Positions 17,381 through 28,764 of a DNA stretch of 64,000 bases are shown here, piece after piece (the first letter of the stretch is position 1; each line of letters opens with the position of its first letter). The position numbers were made by a program, and so were the translations under genes. This stretch comes from Amanita rubescens (taxonomy: Eukaryota; Basidiomycota; Agaricomycetes; Agaricales; Amanitaceae). The notes under the pieces are model-generated. The model did no database searches. It had not been told where the DNA came from and saw only the letters and a program-made list of their open reading frames with translations. The stretch is from the NCBI GenBank assembly GCA_015039365.1, contig WION01000065.1, forward strand, positions 1 through 64,000. Direction: 5' to 3'.

Positions 17381-20300
17381 TCAAAACGACCCTGGAACCC
17401 TGAAAGCATGGTTGTCCCATTCAGCCAGTTGTCTAAGGGCCCCTGACAGTATGAATTCCTGATTATAAATTGGGTGGTGAGCGGCAATAGGCCGCCATAC
17501 GGAAACCTCCTCTGGGCACGATATGATATGCCTATTGGCATTGGCGCTCAACATACGAGTTGTCGGCGTTGTCGCCGAGAACTGAGGTCAACAGTCAGCT
17601 TATTTGGGCTGTCATGTCACCAATGTACGTTACCTGTGCACCACAAGCAATGATTACGTTCTTCAAGAGTTGCATATCCGTTTGGACTTTGGGAGTAACG
17701 TAAAACGTTTTCCCCGCGAAAATTTTTCCTCCTTTTGCTCGTTCAATAGCGTCCTTCAATTTTAAAGAGAATTTTTCTTCTCCGGCTTCATCGCGAAGCA
17801 GATAGTTCTTCTCAGCTGAACGTAGATTAAGCATGATTGCTTAAAAAGTACTGGTGGCACATACGAAGAAGTTTCTTTGCGGCAGCCGAACGTTTCGCCC
17901 ATTCTTCGGATAATACAAAAGGTCCGCTCGCCATTGCACAAAGGAATTTCTCCGTACGCACAATTCTCGGTGCAATCAGATGCGTACACTCCGTGGCATG
18001 CGTGGTCATCTTGACGCCCAGCCTGACAAGTGCCTATCACCAATGTCAACACCGCCTTCCACCGTGATGAAATGACAAACCTTTGAAACGTCATCTGTCA
18101 AAGAGACTTGTGTCGTCAACAATACCACGTTTCGTTCAACCTTGATCTTGTCCCTTCACAGTACGTCAACACCCCAAAAGGAAGAAGCGAATACATAACA
18201 CTTGCTTTGTAACATCGTCGATCTTTTGACGTTCCATTGCAGCAGAGTCAAACGACACTCGAGGCTTCTTCTTGATCTCCAGCTCTTCCTCTTCCTCATC
18301 ACTGCTCTCATTGCTTTTCCTCTTACGACCAGTGATACTTGACGTCGGACGACGATCCGCGGCCTTTAATAGCTGCTTTTGCACGGCACCGAGACTGATC
18401 CTTCCCTTCTTGAGCGCGCTTTGATACTGGTTCATATCAGGCATGATTTCATCGTGAAGTCTTTGAGACGCCTTGAGCGCTGCACTACGCTTTGAGGTCC
18501 GAACCGCCGCAGATGAGTCAGGAGGGGGCGGTGAAAGAGGCGACGACTCTAGGGCCGATTTTGATGGGCCTGCGGGTTTCCGTTTAGGAGTTATCACCTC
18601 GACCTCGTCTACGTCCATATCATGGGCTAAGGGCTTTCTCCTAGTCTTGCCACTTCGAGTTCGTGATATATCGTTCTCCTCTTTCTCGTCGCTTTCCTCT
18701 TCCTCCGCGTCTTGTACAGTCTGCTTCCGTTTTCCCTTTCCGTCCGCTTCCTTTTTAACGCTTGAATTCGGCATCTTGCTTGTTTCAATCTTAACCGTGA
18801 CTGGCTTGGACTGGGTTGTCGGCCGTTTGACAGGTACATCGTCGTCCTCGCTTTCTTCTTCCTCTAGCCTTATAACTTCTTTTATCTTACTTTTCCTCCT
18901 TACCGCTTTCTTCCCTCCAGAACTCGACTTTCGAGTTAGATCTAGAATAAGATCATCGTCTTCCTCCGTTTCATCCGAGTTATCCGATTCTCTGGCTCTG
19001 CCAACATCGGACTTCCGCCCAACGCTATCAGGTACTTTGTTCGGTGTTGATTTGGCAACAATTCGATCATGGCCACTACCACCGTCGCTTTCTTCTGAAA
19101 GCTCCAGGTCAACTGCCTTCGCTTTTCCTTTGCCCTTTTTCGTCACGTCGTCCTTCTTGAGAGTCTTCCCTCTTCTCAAGCGAGAGCCATGTCGCCCTGA
19201 CGTTTTACCCATATCGTCACTTTCGTCATCTTGGGCGTCTGCGGCTTTGTTCTGCCGGGACGAAGATGGTTTGGTAATATCGACGGCTTCAGCGACGTGC
19301 TTCTTTGATCCCTCCGGTTTGGCCTCTTTGCCCTTTATAGGACTTGAGGGTTTCACCGTTTCCACAGTTTTCTCATCTTCCGAGGCACCCTTCCCTTTGT
19401 TCTGTAATTTTCCTCTCGACTGCTGAGGCTTTTTTTCTTTATCTTTCTTTCCTTTGGGCGAATGTTTGATCATCTCATCATCTTCCCGCCAGGGATTAAC
19501 AGCTGCCTCCACCTCCCGCGCATCAGCGCTCCCGGTAGCAGACAAGGGGAAGTCCAAGAGATCAACTTCCATGCGGTGCGTATCCGAACCGATCCCGTTC
19601 ATGTCTCTTTTTTTCAGGGGGCTCGATGACTGGCCAATGACGAGTGGGCGGTCGACTTCCCCACCTACGCTGCCCTCGTCATCCATCCCGTTCAGCTCAG
19701 CGTCAAAGACATCATCTTCCTTTTCCAGCGCCTCAAGTTCCTCTTCACTCTCCAGCGCAACCCATCCTCCCGCTCCAATATCTCCATCATGGTCACCATC
19801 GACTTCGGCACCTCCAGAGACGGTAAACCCGCTTCCTACACCTCGTTCGCCAAGCAACTTGGCAAAATCCATACCGGGTGGAAAATAGATGTATTTCTCT
19901 ACGCCAACAGTCAAGTTTCGCCATTTGATAAAACAGTCTTCTATCCATGTATGATTAACGATAGGGATGGACCACGCTGCCGCTTTGGTAGTTTTAGTGC
20001 CCGATAAGCTATATTGGAGCCGTGAGGAAGAGAAGGTTCAAGAACGAAACGGACTTACTACGCCGCGATGAGAACGGTGTTTCTGCCTGACATACTAGGT
20101 GTGAACGTGGCCCCCATTGTAGTTATCAACTTCTTGAGGTATTCACGCGCTTCGCCAGTATAGTTAGTTACTGTGATTTCCTGCAGCGTGTAGCTCGTAA
20201 GCCGGGGGTTATCAACATAGTAGTAGTAGACACGTACGTGATTCGAGAACTTCTCAATCAGTTTCTTGGGTATAGGATAATGAAGCAGTTGATCCATAGG

Positions 20301-21383
20301 GCGGCTTACAATCCCAGTCGCGTGGACGTAGAACACCCAACCCAGCGTCCCGATCGTCTTGTTCTCTCTCACAGCTTTAACGTACGCCCGGCCGCTTCTC
20401 CATTTCGTCACGAGAATGTCGCACTTGCCGACATTTTGGGTTTCCTCTACTTTGGTGCCTTCGCCACCGTTCGTCATGTATGGGACAATGATACCACCGC
20501 ATCGAGCGATTCCTGACTCGATCGCTGTCCGTCGAGACGGTGGAAGCTCCAAGGACATTGACAACAAGATCCGTCGGCCATCCCATATATTCGTAGAGTG
20601 TCCCGTTGGCAACGGCTCGTTTGTCATGTGTCCTGAGTATCTTAAGCGTGCCTTCTTTTCCGGAGTTAATGTGTGGTGAGCTCGTTCATTCTCCTTTACT
20701 CCATCCTGTTGGGAAGCGGTAAGACTGCGCAGGCAACCTGGATCTGGCCATTCATACTCCTTCGCTGGCAAGTTGCGGCACCCTAACCGGACCGAGTCAT
20801 CGAACCAGTGAGGAAGAAGGACATGCACGTGTGTTTGTTCCTTGAAGTGCATAGCGGTGTCATACTTGGGGGACGTGTCTGACACGCAGAAAAGGTGGGT
20901 GACGTCGCGGGTGAGAGCAGTCCGCCATTGCCCACCGAGGGCGGTGATTCCGGCGGAGAGTACTTCGACATCTGATGATGAGAGCTATGGACTGTCACGG
21001 ACACGTGAATGTGCGTTAGTTGCAGACGTACTTCCGTTGCAGAAGCAACTACCCCTGAAAAGATCATCGCTGGATCCGCGGAGTAATGCGACGGTGTTTG
21101 TACTTTGTCCAGGATGATGGATCGTTCCACCCACATGTCCTACCTCATTTCAACATCAAATGCACGGCTACGAAGAATAGAGACTAACCGTGACAACGGA
21201 GACTCGCGGGTCCACATCCTGACATCCCTCAAACCTGTTTGTGTCTGTAATGATGTGCGTAGCTAGGTGAATAGACTTTGCCTGTACTGCGCCGTTCTCG
21301 AGGAGGACATGTTTAAGTTCCGCGCTCCTTTCTGCAGGTATCGAGGGCGAGAGATGGAAGACGACGCCGTCGAACAGGGCCAT
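17381..21383 (-). CDS. Multi-BRCT DNA-damage scaffold, Brc1/Rtt107 type
   Basis: Brc1 (S. pombe) and Rtt107 (S. cerevisiae) protect stalled replication forks; the C-terminal BRCT pair reads phosphorylated histone H2A. The start at 21383 gives MALFDGVVFHLSPSIPAER. N-terminal BRCT repeats follow: ...HIITDTNRFEGCQDV; FSGVVASATEV...LPHWFDDSVRLG; WDGRRILLSMSL...LGWVFYVHATG; ITVTNYTGEAREYLKKLI...NHTWIEDCF. A long charged, Ser/Lys/Glu-rich linker is encoded mainly by 18166-19914. The C-terminal pair comes next: GVKMTTHATECTHLIAPRIV then RTEKFLCAMASGPFVLSEEW; and GKTFYVTPKVQTDMQLLK. The last exon reads ...HIISCPEEVSVWRPIAAHHP...SGALRQLAEWDNHAFRV, typical of the family end, with the stop at 17381-17383. 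The conserved R-T-x-K-F in BRCT5 fits the phosphopeptide pocket. The frame appears intact over about ten exons. Confidence 0.87.
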
Positions 21384-21588
21384 TCGCGTAAATTAAGTCG
21401 AGTCACGACATGCGCGTCGCGTCGCGAGGAGTTTCAAAGTTAAAACTCCGACGTTCACGGTTGCCGAAGCTGTGCAAAATGTTGCCGAGCCATATTAGTG
21501 TGCTGACAAAGTGTCTTATGTGTCGAGCTTGGCCAGAAGACTCAAGAGCCACGCAACCCATGACTGGCGGCCGACGACGCTCGCTGAG
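21384..21588. promoter_or_regulatory. Compact bidirectional promoter (Brc1/Rtt107-like and Rab-like)
   Basis: The two start codons are divergent and only 205 bp apart, so both promoters must share this interval. No clear TATA box was seen. Confidence 0.6.
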
Positions 21589-22811
21589 ATGCGCACAGTC
21601 AAGTTAGTCCTGATTGGCTCTTCCGGTGTTGGCAAAACTGCTCTACGCGGCAAGGTAATGACTTTACCGCTGTTAAGAACTTGCGTTGACCCTGCTCACA
21701 GTACATTACGGGTCGCTTTTTCGGCGGTTATCGAGCGACCATCGGGGCAGATTTTATCACAAAAACTTTTCCGCATCCAACGAATCCGGAAGACTCGGTC
21801 ACGCTACAGATCTGGGTCAATACGCATGCTACAATTTATCTCGGTTCGCCCAGCTAATTATTAGAATAGGACACTGCTGGACAAGAGCGCTTTTCTAGTT
21901 TATCAAATGCATTTTTTCGTGGCGCAGATGCTGCACTTCTCATGTTCGACGTCAATCAGCCAGATACATTGGAGTCGCTCACTAAATGGTGGGACGAATT
22001 CTGTGCCCGCGCGCCTGTAGACGAGGAAGACATGGAGAACTTTTGTTGTGTCGTCGTCGTCGGAAACAAGATCGATGTTGAAGATGGACCGAATACTCGC
22101 GTGACGGAATCAGCTGCTCTGCAATTTCTCGAGCGCCTCGTGCCCACCGCTTCTAGACCACCACTCACAAGCGAGGAAGATATCCCTTTCATCATCGAAC
22201 AACCACCAGACGAGCCCATTATCCCTCAGCTCATATACCCTAACGGAAATGCTCAGCAAAGCATGGAATCCTATACCTCCCACTTCAATACCATCTCATC
22301 TTCCAAATCCGGCATCTCGACATACTTTACTCCATCCTCATCTCTCTTCGACACATTCGAGTCAGCACTATCCTCTCCTCGCACGTCTTCAATATCCTTG
22401 CATGATGAACGTCGCGATCGACGTCGACGGCGCCGAGGCTCAGACGAGACAGCTAGTTCTCGTAGTACGGAAACCGTCACACCCAGTCTCTTTGCATGTG
22501 AAAATTTGGGAGGTACGGTGAGAACCACCATCACTGTCCCCGACGACGACTTTGATCGTCTAACCTCGTCGCGTTCTGGGTCTTGGACCCAAACATCGCC
22601 ACCTTATCGTGGTCCAAAGTTGTTCTTCACGTCCGCGAAGACTGGAGAGGGGGTGAATGACGTGTTTGAGTACATTGCCCATCGCGTCGTTTTCATGTCA
22701 GAATATGAAGAGCGGGCCGAGGCGAGGCGTTTGAAAATGCGTGACGGTAATGCTGCAGACGCTATTCATCTGCAATTGTTCAATCATGGAAAGGGGTCTG
22801 GTTTCCTATAA
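21589..22811 (+). CDS. Rab7-like small GTPase with long insertion and no prenylation cysteines
   Basis: Exons are 21589-21654, 21702-21815 and 21870-22811, giving 373 residues, nearly twice a normal Rab. G1 is GSSGVGKTA; the switch I region is YRATIGADFIT; G3 WDTAGQERFSSLSNAFFRGAD is formed exactly at the second splice; G4 is GNKID; G5 is TSAKTGEG. The switch II sequence and WWDEFCARAP are Rab7/Ypt7-like. Between G4 and G5 there is an insertion of about 120 residues rich in Ser, Thr, Pro and Arg (including DERRDRRRRRRGSDE). The protein ends ...NHGKGSGFL, so the C-terminal Cys motif needed for Rab geranylgeranylation is absent. It may act off-membrane or by another anchor. The frame is intact and clearly coding. 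Confidence 0.9.
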
Positions 22812-23029
22812 ACGGACTTGTTGCTCAACGTAGTCCTTCGTTATGCTACTTTCGATTTGTATTATACGTACACCCTTTTTGTTAAGCTATTTATACATAT
22901 GTCAAGGAATTTGGACGGACTCAAGATACATAGATTGAATGAAGGTTAAGTTTCGTCAGGTTACGCCAAGGCGAGCTTTTTGAGATTCCCCGAGAAACAA
23001 TGACAGGCTAAGTGCTCAATCGGAATATC
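22812..23029. other. 3' flank of Rab-like gene
   Basis: AT-rich presumed terminator; nothing else seen. Confidence 0.3.
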
Positions 23030-24960
23030 TGTGAGGTATGCATGAACGAGAATTTAGCTCACTCCCTCGCACTCTAGTCTGCAACAAATTTGATTCACAT
23101 TTCGTCATGTTTAGTAACACAACAACACAACAACTTGAAGTATACTACACGAAGCAACTAAATTACCGGACAGGTTCCCTGTCGAACCTCCAGACGTCAT
23201 TGGCCAGTCCATTGAAATTGATCGTGACCTGGTGCAATTTTATGACTATCGATTCATAATTTCTGGACGGAAATAGCATACCGGAGTAAGAGGAGCGCCG
23301 TTCTCGAGCCTCATAAACAAGTTTTCGCCGATAACTTTAATCCTATAGAGCATCGCATTCATTTCACAATAGCGAAGTTCACTGTCCTGACTTACCTGTA
23401 CAATCCAGTTCGTTCTTCAATAAGTTCAAACTGTTCACGTCGAGGACGAATAACAACTTCGCTTCCCTGTGTGACAATGACTTAGCTCACGAATATTGAC
23501 AGTCAGACTAAACGGACAGGAACATGGGCCTTGACAGTGACACCCCCTTGAGATAAAAGGCTGTACAAGGTAATGAGGTTGCCTTCCCTTTCCAGGACCC
23601 ACTGTAAACTAAGTATCAATATGTGTTTGTATGCGGACCCATAAACTGCATCACCTTCTGGTTAATACCTCCAGTTCTTGGGTATCCGATAATATTGGTG
23701 TCCGGCGCAGCGCTGCCGCCCTTCAGGTCGAAGTATGACCCTGTGTCAACGTTGACAATTTCGTAGGTTCCGTTGTGCGGGAGCATGATTGCTATGCAGA
23801 GCTGAGGTCGTATTGACTGAGGAGAGTTGGGATGCGATGGCCGCTCTTATATCTTGACGAACGGTACACGTTCCTTCGTATGATTCGTGGCCATGTCCTT
23901 GGTGCAAACCTTTCAATTAGTTACTTTTTTCGTCTAATGTCCAACGGTTGACATGCACAATGGTCTAGACACGCACACATATTGTGCTTCTCTGTCAATC
24001 CGTGGAAGCCCACTGCTTCAAAATGTTCGAGACGTAAGGGTACGTTAATACATCATGCTTTTCTGTTGTTCCATCGAAGAACTACACTCCTGCGAATGTA
24101 CGAAAAAGGCATTCAGCTTCTGCATGTTTGGTGTGGTAATGGCACTTACAATAATATGCGTTCCCCCGTGATCTTCGTACAGACAATTCAAGTAGTTCTA
24201 GACTGCTTGACAATCCGCCGCGTTCCTACGCTGGGATTATGCGGCACACGATGAACGGTGTTTTGCGTATGGGAAAAATGAAATGAAATGATCAAGAATT
24301 GCTCATTCTGACGAAAATGGTCATCTGGAGGGGTGACTTCTGGGAATGTTTCTGGAATTATGGCACTTATGTATAAGTGCGTAAAATTAGAAAGTCGAAT
24401 AAATGATCACGCGATGGTAATCGTTCCCTTTGTTTCTTCTATGACTTAGGCTTTCAAGCGCATTTTAGCCTCCGTGAAGAACGTAGGATCCAGAGATGGA
24501 TTGGCACCTGATCACCAGCCTCAAAGATACCACGTGAGCGCTTGCTTTCGCTGGTATTGTTTGACATCTGATAACGATAGACCTGAGTTAACGAGGGCGG
24601 GAATAAGAAGACCAACGCATCCAATTCGAATAAGGTAAGTTGGTTCATTTCGAGTCAACGACGGAGGAAGACGAAAAATGGACGCATTGGTTTGAATGAG
24701 GTAAGTTTGGCTTCTTGAAGAACAAGTTGACAAGCGCGAATTGCCAGCTGAGTCCATCTCGGTCGACGTCCACGGACGATTTGTATCCTTCACACGCTGC
24801 TCGTGGCTGAATCGAAAAATAAGGCAAGGCGGTCCCACTAGCCAGAGCAGCAAATACACAATGTTTATGGTCGCGGGGCGCATATAATCAACGTCGTCAA
24901 TGCAGGGCATTAGTGAAAGCCAGTGGACGTGCTAGTGGTAGTTGCGCGTTGACAATTTGC
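23030..24960 (-). repeat. Segmental duplication copy A (lectin-bearing, about 2 kb)
   Basis: The lectin gene together with its 5' flank is shared with 28765-30560, 32430-34450 and 43020-45230. Landmark shared strings include gtgctt/ctctgtcaa...cgtggaagc upstream of the gene and ggatccaga(g/a)atgga near the distal end. Copy A is closest to copy B. The distal part (about 24450-24900) contains minus-strand ORFs found in all copies that I cannot assign. Confidence 0.8.
23163..23786 (-). CDS. Ricin-B-type (beta-trefoil) lectin, copy A
   Basis: Small cytosolic-type fungal lectins of this family bind glycans and are often linked to defence. ATG at 23786; exon 1 reads MLPHNGTYEIVNVDTGSYFD and ends NQK, then an intron of about 50 nt, then W: the ricin-B QxW motif is split by the intron. 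Further exons give VLEREGNLITLYSLLSQ, then EVVIRPRREQFELIEE, then IKVIGENLFMRLENGAPLTP, then LHQVTINFNGLANDVWRF with stop 23163-23165. Five exons encode about 140-145 residues. No signal peptide. Domain architecture and size resemble Rhizoctonia solani agglutinin. The frame is intact. Confidence 0.85.
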
Positions 24961-24984
24961 TGATGCAGTTTACTACTATGTAGT

Positions 24985-25560
24985 ATGGTGCGTTCAATGT
25001 CCCAAAAATGTCTTTGCGCCGAAATGCCTCATTCGTACTAGGGGCAACAAGGAATGACCAGCCGAAGAACGCATCCTTTCCGATGTACTAAGTTCCCCAA
25101 CTGCATCCGAATCGGTCAAGCGTCGTGTGCCATTCTGGAGTGATGGGTCCTTGAAACCTTCATATCCAAAACCGTTCCGTGGTTCGGGGATTATTTGGCG
25201 CGTGGAGACCTGGGCGACATACTCAAATACAAATGATACCATCGTCCATAGCTTTGTACAATACAAGATTGAAATTAGATGCATATCACACGGGGGCAGT
25301 ACGTGCAACTAACGACGTTGCTGCACCAGAAATCGCAAACATCGCCCGTGTCCTTTGCTTCCGTTTCCTGGACTGTATGCCCCGTCTTTGACCATCGCAT
25401 CGCTCACAACTTGGTACCCAAACCACAGAAGCGGCGGAAACGTGAATGTAAATTGTATAATTGCTACCGCGGCGACGAGGCCTGCAATTGCTTGGATTTG
25501 TGGTATGGCAGCCAACCATGAATGCTGGAAAACATTCTTAATTACGCAAGGACCGGCCTC
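24985..25560 (-). pseudogene. Amino-acid-transporter-like remnant
   Basis: On the minus strand a segment near 25515-25309 reads AAIPQIQAIAGLVAAVAII then QFTFTFPPLLWFGYQVVSDAM. This resembles a late transmembrane segment of the Aa_trans (amino acid/auxin permease) family of fungi. Upstream and downstream I cannot join it to further membrane segments without breaks, so it is probably a decayed or partial gene. The neighbouring minus-strand frame to about 24994 may be its degenerate 3' part. Confidence 0.4.
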
Positions 25561-26447
25561 GGAAGTTCAATAAAAGGCGGAGGTCAGAGAGGGATGTTGA
25601 GAGAGAAAGTCGCCAAGGCAGGGTCTGTGCGTGGATCCAATGCTGAAGTTCCCGAACAAATCGAGTGTGAGGGAAGCGAGGCGGGGAAACTGGGCTCCGT
25701 CGCACCTGACGAGGAACCAGGATGTACTACTCAGGCATGGATTTGTGATGTTAAACACGCGGCCGGCGAACGCGGGGTAGTTGATCAAATGCTGCTCCAT
25801 CGACTGCTATCGGGGGAGGAAGTTCACGTCTTATACGACCCACCTACTCGCCCCATATCGATTTCTCCAAACAGCTTCTTCGATGTGACAGTGGCCGGCA
25901 TCAAACTATGTCCTTGTATATCGCTCGATTACGCAGCTTATTGTGTCAGACAACATATGTAAATGACTTAACTAGATATGAAGGATTCGGCAACGTCATG
26001 ATACATCTGATGCCTATACCATACCCGAACTGACACCTGACCAGCAGGTGGCCGGTGACCGCCCGCGGGTTAATGATTCTGCTGCTCGTGGGCAGTCCCG
26101 TAGTCCGCAGCCGCGTACTCCATCTGAGACCCTACCCTGTATTGCCCATGTTCATCCATATGGATCCATATTGTCTCCTTATGGGCGTTAGATGGGATTT
26201 TAGGCCACTTAGGAGCTTGCGCCTTCTCGCCCAATATTTTCTATGGAACCTCTATCAGATACCAAGGTTTTCAAAAATCGCGCAGACCACTGACATTATA
26301 TTCCTTTTGATTCTTTACACGCACAAAGGGGGTGTACCCATTGTATACATTTGCACGGTTCACAGAAGGATGATCGATTGTTGCCACTAGTGGGTGTGCA
26401 CCGTGGCCAACCACCGCCACAAGCGGAACCTGCTTATTCCCGATTTT
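25561..26447. other. Unassigned DNA
   Basis: ORFs of about 80-146 codons occur on both strands (for example plus 25522-25962), without recognisable domains. Some of the minus-strand sequence may belong upstream of the transporter remnant. Confidence 0.3.
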
Positions 26448-26702
26448 CTATGAGGGCATATGAGGTTCATACGAAGTGACATTATAAGAGCCATATTCAC
26501 TAACATCTCGTGGATGCCAAAGTCCATAGTACGACGAGATTACGTCCACCTGGCTTGAAGGATAAAGAATTTCGTCAATTTCATCCATACTTGTACCTGC
26601 AGCCTGTGTTTGCCGGGAAGACTGACCAGCACGCGGACGAAGAGGAACTATCATGGCAGAGGTGCCGAGTACGAAGAAAAGTAACGCGTGCAAGAATAAC
26701 AT
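26448..26702 (-). CDS. Small secreted protein candidate (84 aa)
   Basis: The single-exon frame from ATG 26702 starts MLFLHALLFFVLGTSAM, a good signal peptide with a hydrophobic core and small residues before cleavage. The mature part is about 65 residues, rich in Ser, Tyr and Pro, with no cysteine. A TATAAAA motif lies about 140 bp upstream on the same strand. No family was recognised. Size, secretion signal and location in a duplication-rich region fit a fungal small secreted protein, but the ORF is short and could be chance. Confidence 0.5.
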   Translation of the reverse strand: MLFLHALLFFVLGTSAMIVPLRPRAGQSSRQTQAAGTSMDEIDEILYPSSQVDVISSYYGLWHPRDVSEYGSYNVTSYEPHMPS

Positions 26703-26843
26703 GAGTGCAAGTGCTGGGTGAACGATTTGAGTGTTGGTTGGCAGTGGAATTGAAAATGAAAATGAAAATGCTTACTGTGATGCAACGAACAAAGATGTGG
26801 GCAAGAGAGACCGGCTCTGAGGTTTGGCGGGGATCTGGCGCAC

Positions 26844-26850
26844 TTTTATA
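26844..26850 (-). promoter_or_regulatory. TATA box for small secreted protein
   Basis: TATAAAA on the minus strand, about 140 bp before the ATG at 26702. A second TATAAAAA at 27101 on the plus strand faces the other way, but no credible ORF follows it. Confidence 0.4.
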
Positions 26851-27029
26851 CTGGTGGGTGCTGGCCATGGAACCTCATGGGACGCGCTTGAAACAACCCC
26901 TCATCAGGGAGCTTCGATACGGTGTGATGTTCGACTCGAGGCTATACGGCAACAGACTCACGGTGTAGTCTCACATGAGCTCCCATCACCCCGTCTGTCG
27001 TCGTGTCTCTGGATGGCACTAGCATCATA

Positions 27030-27900
27030 AGGGACGCGTTCCGAAAGCGTTCCGAAAGCGATCAGACAGCCTTCATTGCCATGAAGTACTCTGATCCCGC
27101 TATAAAAAGGCTCTACAGCAACAGAGTTCCAGCACGAACATTAACATAAATGATAAGGACGACCACGAACTTAATGCACGAACACGAATGCCAACCTGTG
27201 GTCATTTCATACTAGTATGCACAAGCGACGGCTAGGACGATGATTTGGTATCGATGGCTGGTGATGGTGACAGTGATTGGAATGGTAGGGAACATAGTGA
27301 GGAAGGGGAGATGCAGACAATTAGTAGCGCGTCACATGCGCCATTCCTTCTTCCCATGACCCGTCAGGCCCCAGGGCTCAGGCTCACCCTGCTCGGACTC
27401 TTGTCACGACGAATGCGAACGAAAAACGGACGTGCGACGAGGATAGGGTAGAACGGGAGGCGGCGATTATCGAGTAAGTTATTACTAGCAGCGCGGACGA
27501 GGTCAGACCCTGACGTGTTCTGATGTACCGTTATCGATGCCATCAGGTACTCATGTAGCGTCAATCGGTGGGTTCTCTGGTATATTAAAACCATACTTAG
27601 CTGAGCGCACACATCATTTTGCCGTGGTCCATCGGCACCGTCTAGTCACTGTCGCCCATCCTCGGCTGAACGCGCCCACGCTTGGGGGTTCTCTGGCACT
27701 ATTACTCGCGGTCCCACTGGTAGTTTCCCTAGCACCATTGGTTGCACGGACGCTGATATTTTCTCCTTAATCGCTCCCTGTTTTACCCATGGTTTACCAG
27801 CACTACTCTCCTTTCACGGTACGCTCATCAACACCATCGCTGATGCCAGTTTCCACTCACCACCAACAGAGGGTGAATATCTGGTCCTATCATTCGCTGT
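27030..27900. other. Unassigned DNA with plus-strand TATA at 27101
   Basis: A TATAAAAAGG motif at 27101 is followed by several short ORFs but no supported gene. It may be the promoter of a degraded or noncoding transcript. Confidence 0.25.
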
Positions 27901-27904
27901 CTCG

Positions 27905-28450
27905 CCCAGGTTCGCATTCCCCAGGGTTCTTGAGAACCGTTCGTCACGCCGCTGGCGGTATTCTTACACCAGCACCTCCGTGGGTTTTTAATCGTTCGCC
28001 ACCCACTCACCTGCGGTATTCTTACACTGGTACCGCTATGGTCTTTGAGAACCGTTCCACACACCATCGTCCGCGGTTTTCTTATGCCAGCACCCACGTA
28101 AAATATTCCCCAGCCCTTGCCCACAGTTTTCTTACACCAACACCACGGTCTTTGACAACCGTTCCTCACGCCGTCGCCTGCGGTATTCTTACACCGGCAG
28201 ACCCATAGTTTTTTAGAACCGTTCCCCACCCCCCGCCTGTGGTTTTCTTACACCACACTCGTAGTTTTCGAGAACCGTTCCCATGGCCCCGCCCACGGTT
28301 TTCTTACACCAACATCTACATGGTTTTTGAGGACTGCCCTCCATACTCCCGCCCGCGGTTTCCTTACACCAGCGAACCTATAGTTTTTTAGGACTATTCG
28401 CCACCCCTTCGCCCGTGGTTTTCTTACACCAGAAACTCCATGGTCTTCGT
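27905..28450. repeat. Minisatellite, about 50-60 bp unit
   Basis: A landmark ttacacc (or close variant) recurs at about 27964, 28022, 28082, 28132, 28189, 28248, 28304, 28364 and 28424, that is every 50-60 bp. Each unit also carries gaaccgttc and a cc(c)gc...cggttttc core. About nine imperfect copies. On the minus strand the last 60-bp units are open and would encode 20-residue repeats (GVRKPRAGVWRAVLKN-like), but I see no gene containing them. Confidence 0.85.
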
Positions 28451-28764
28451 TACCCACCCCTTCGGCCGCCGAGTTCAATGTTGGCGGAGTTTGCAGCCTC
28501 ACTGTTTTCAGGTCGAGGACGTGAAATTTCTCAGAATTAGACGATGGCGACTCGTCGATTACCCTCGTGCCTGACATCATTCTCATTGCCGCCACCAGCG
28601 GACCAGTGATGCTGCGGCAAAAGTTTCGGTAGCGGTACAACCAAAATACACGGATATGCGGCGGACTGCCGTCATACCAGCGAGGTCGAGGCGAGGCGTT
28701 GACACATGGTAGTAGAAGCGCCGCAGACATTGTTCGTCTGCATTCACCCATGAAAGAAGGCAAG

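Noticed and set aside
18473..19426. Long plus-strand ORF (317 codons, Ser-rich) antisense to the Brc1/Rtt107-like gene
   Set aside because: It is the complement of the acidic Lys/Glu/Ser-rich linker; simple composition keeps the opposite strand open. No domain or start context.
25522..25962. 146-codon plus-strand ORF
   Set aside because: Overlaps the minus-strand transporter-like segment at its edge and has no recognisable features; treated as chance.
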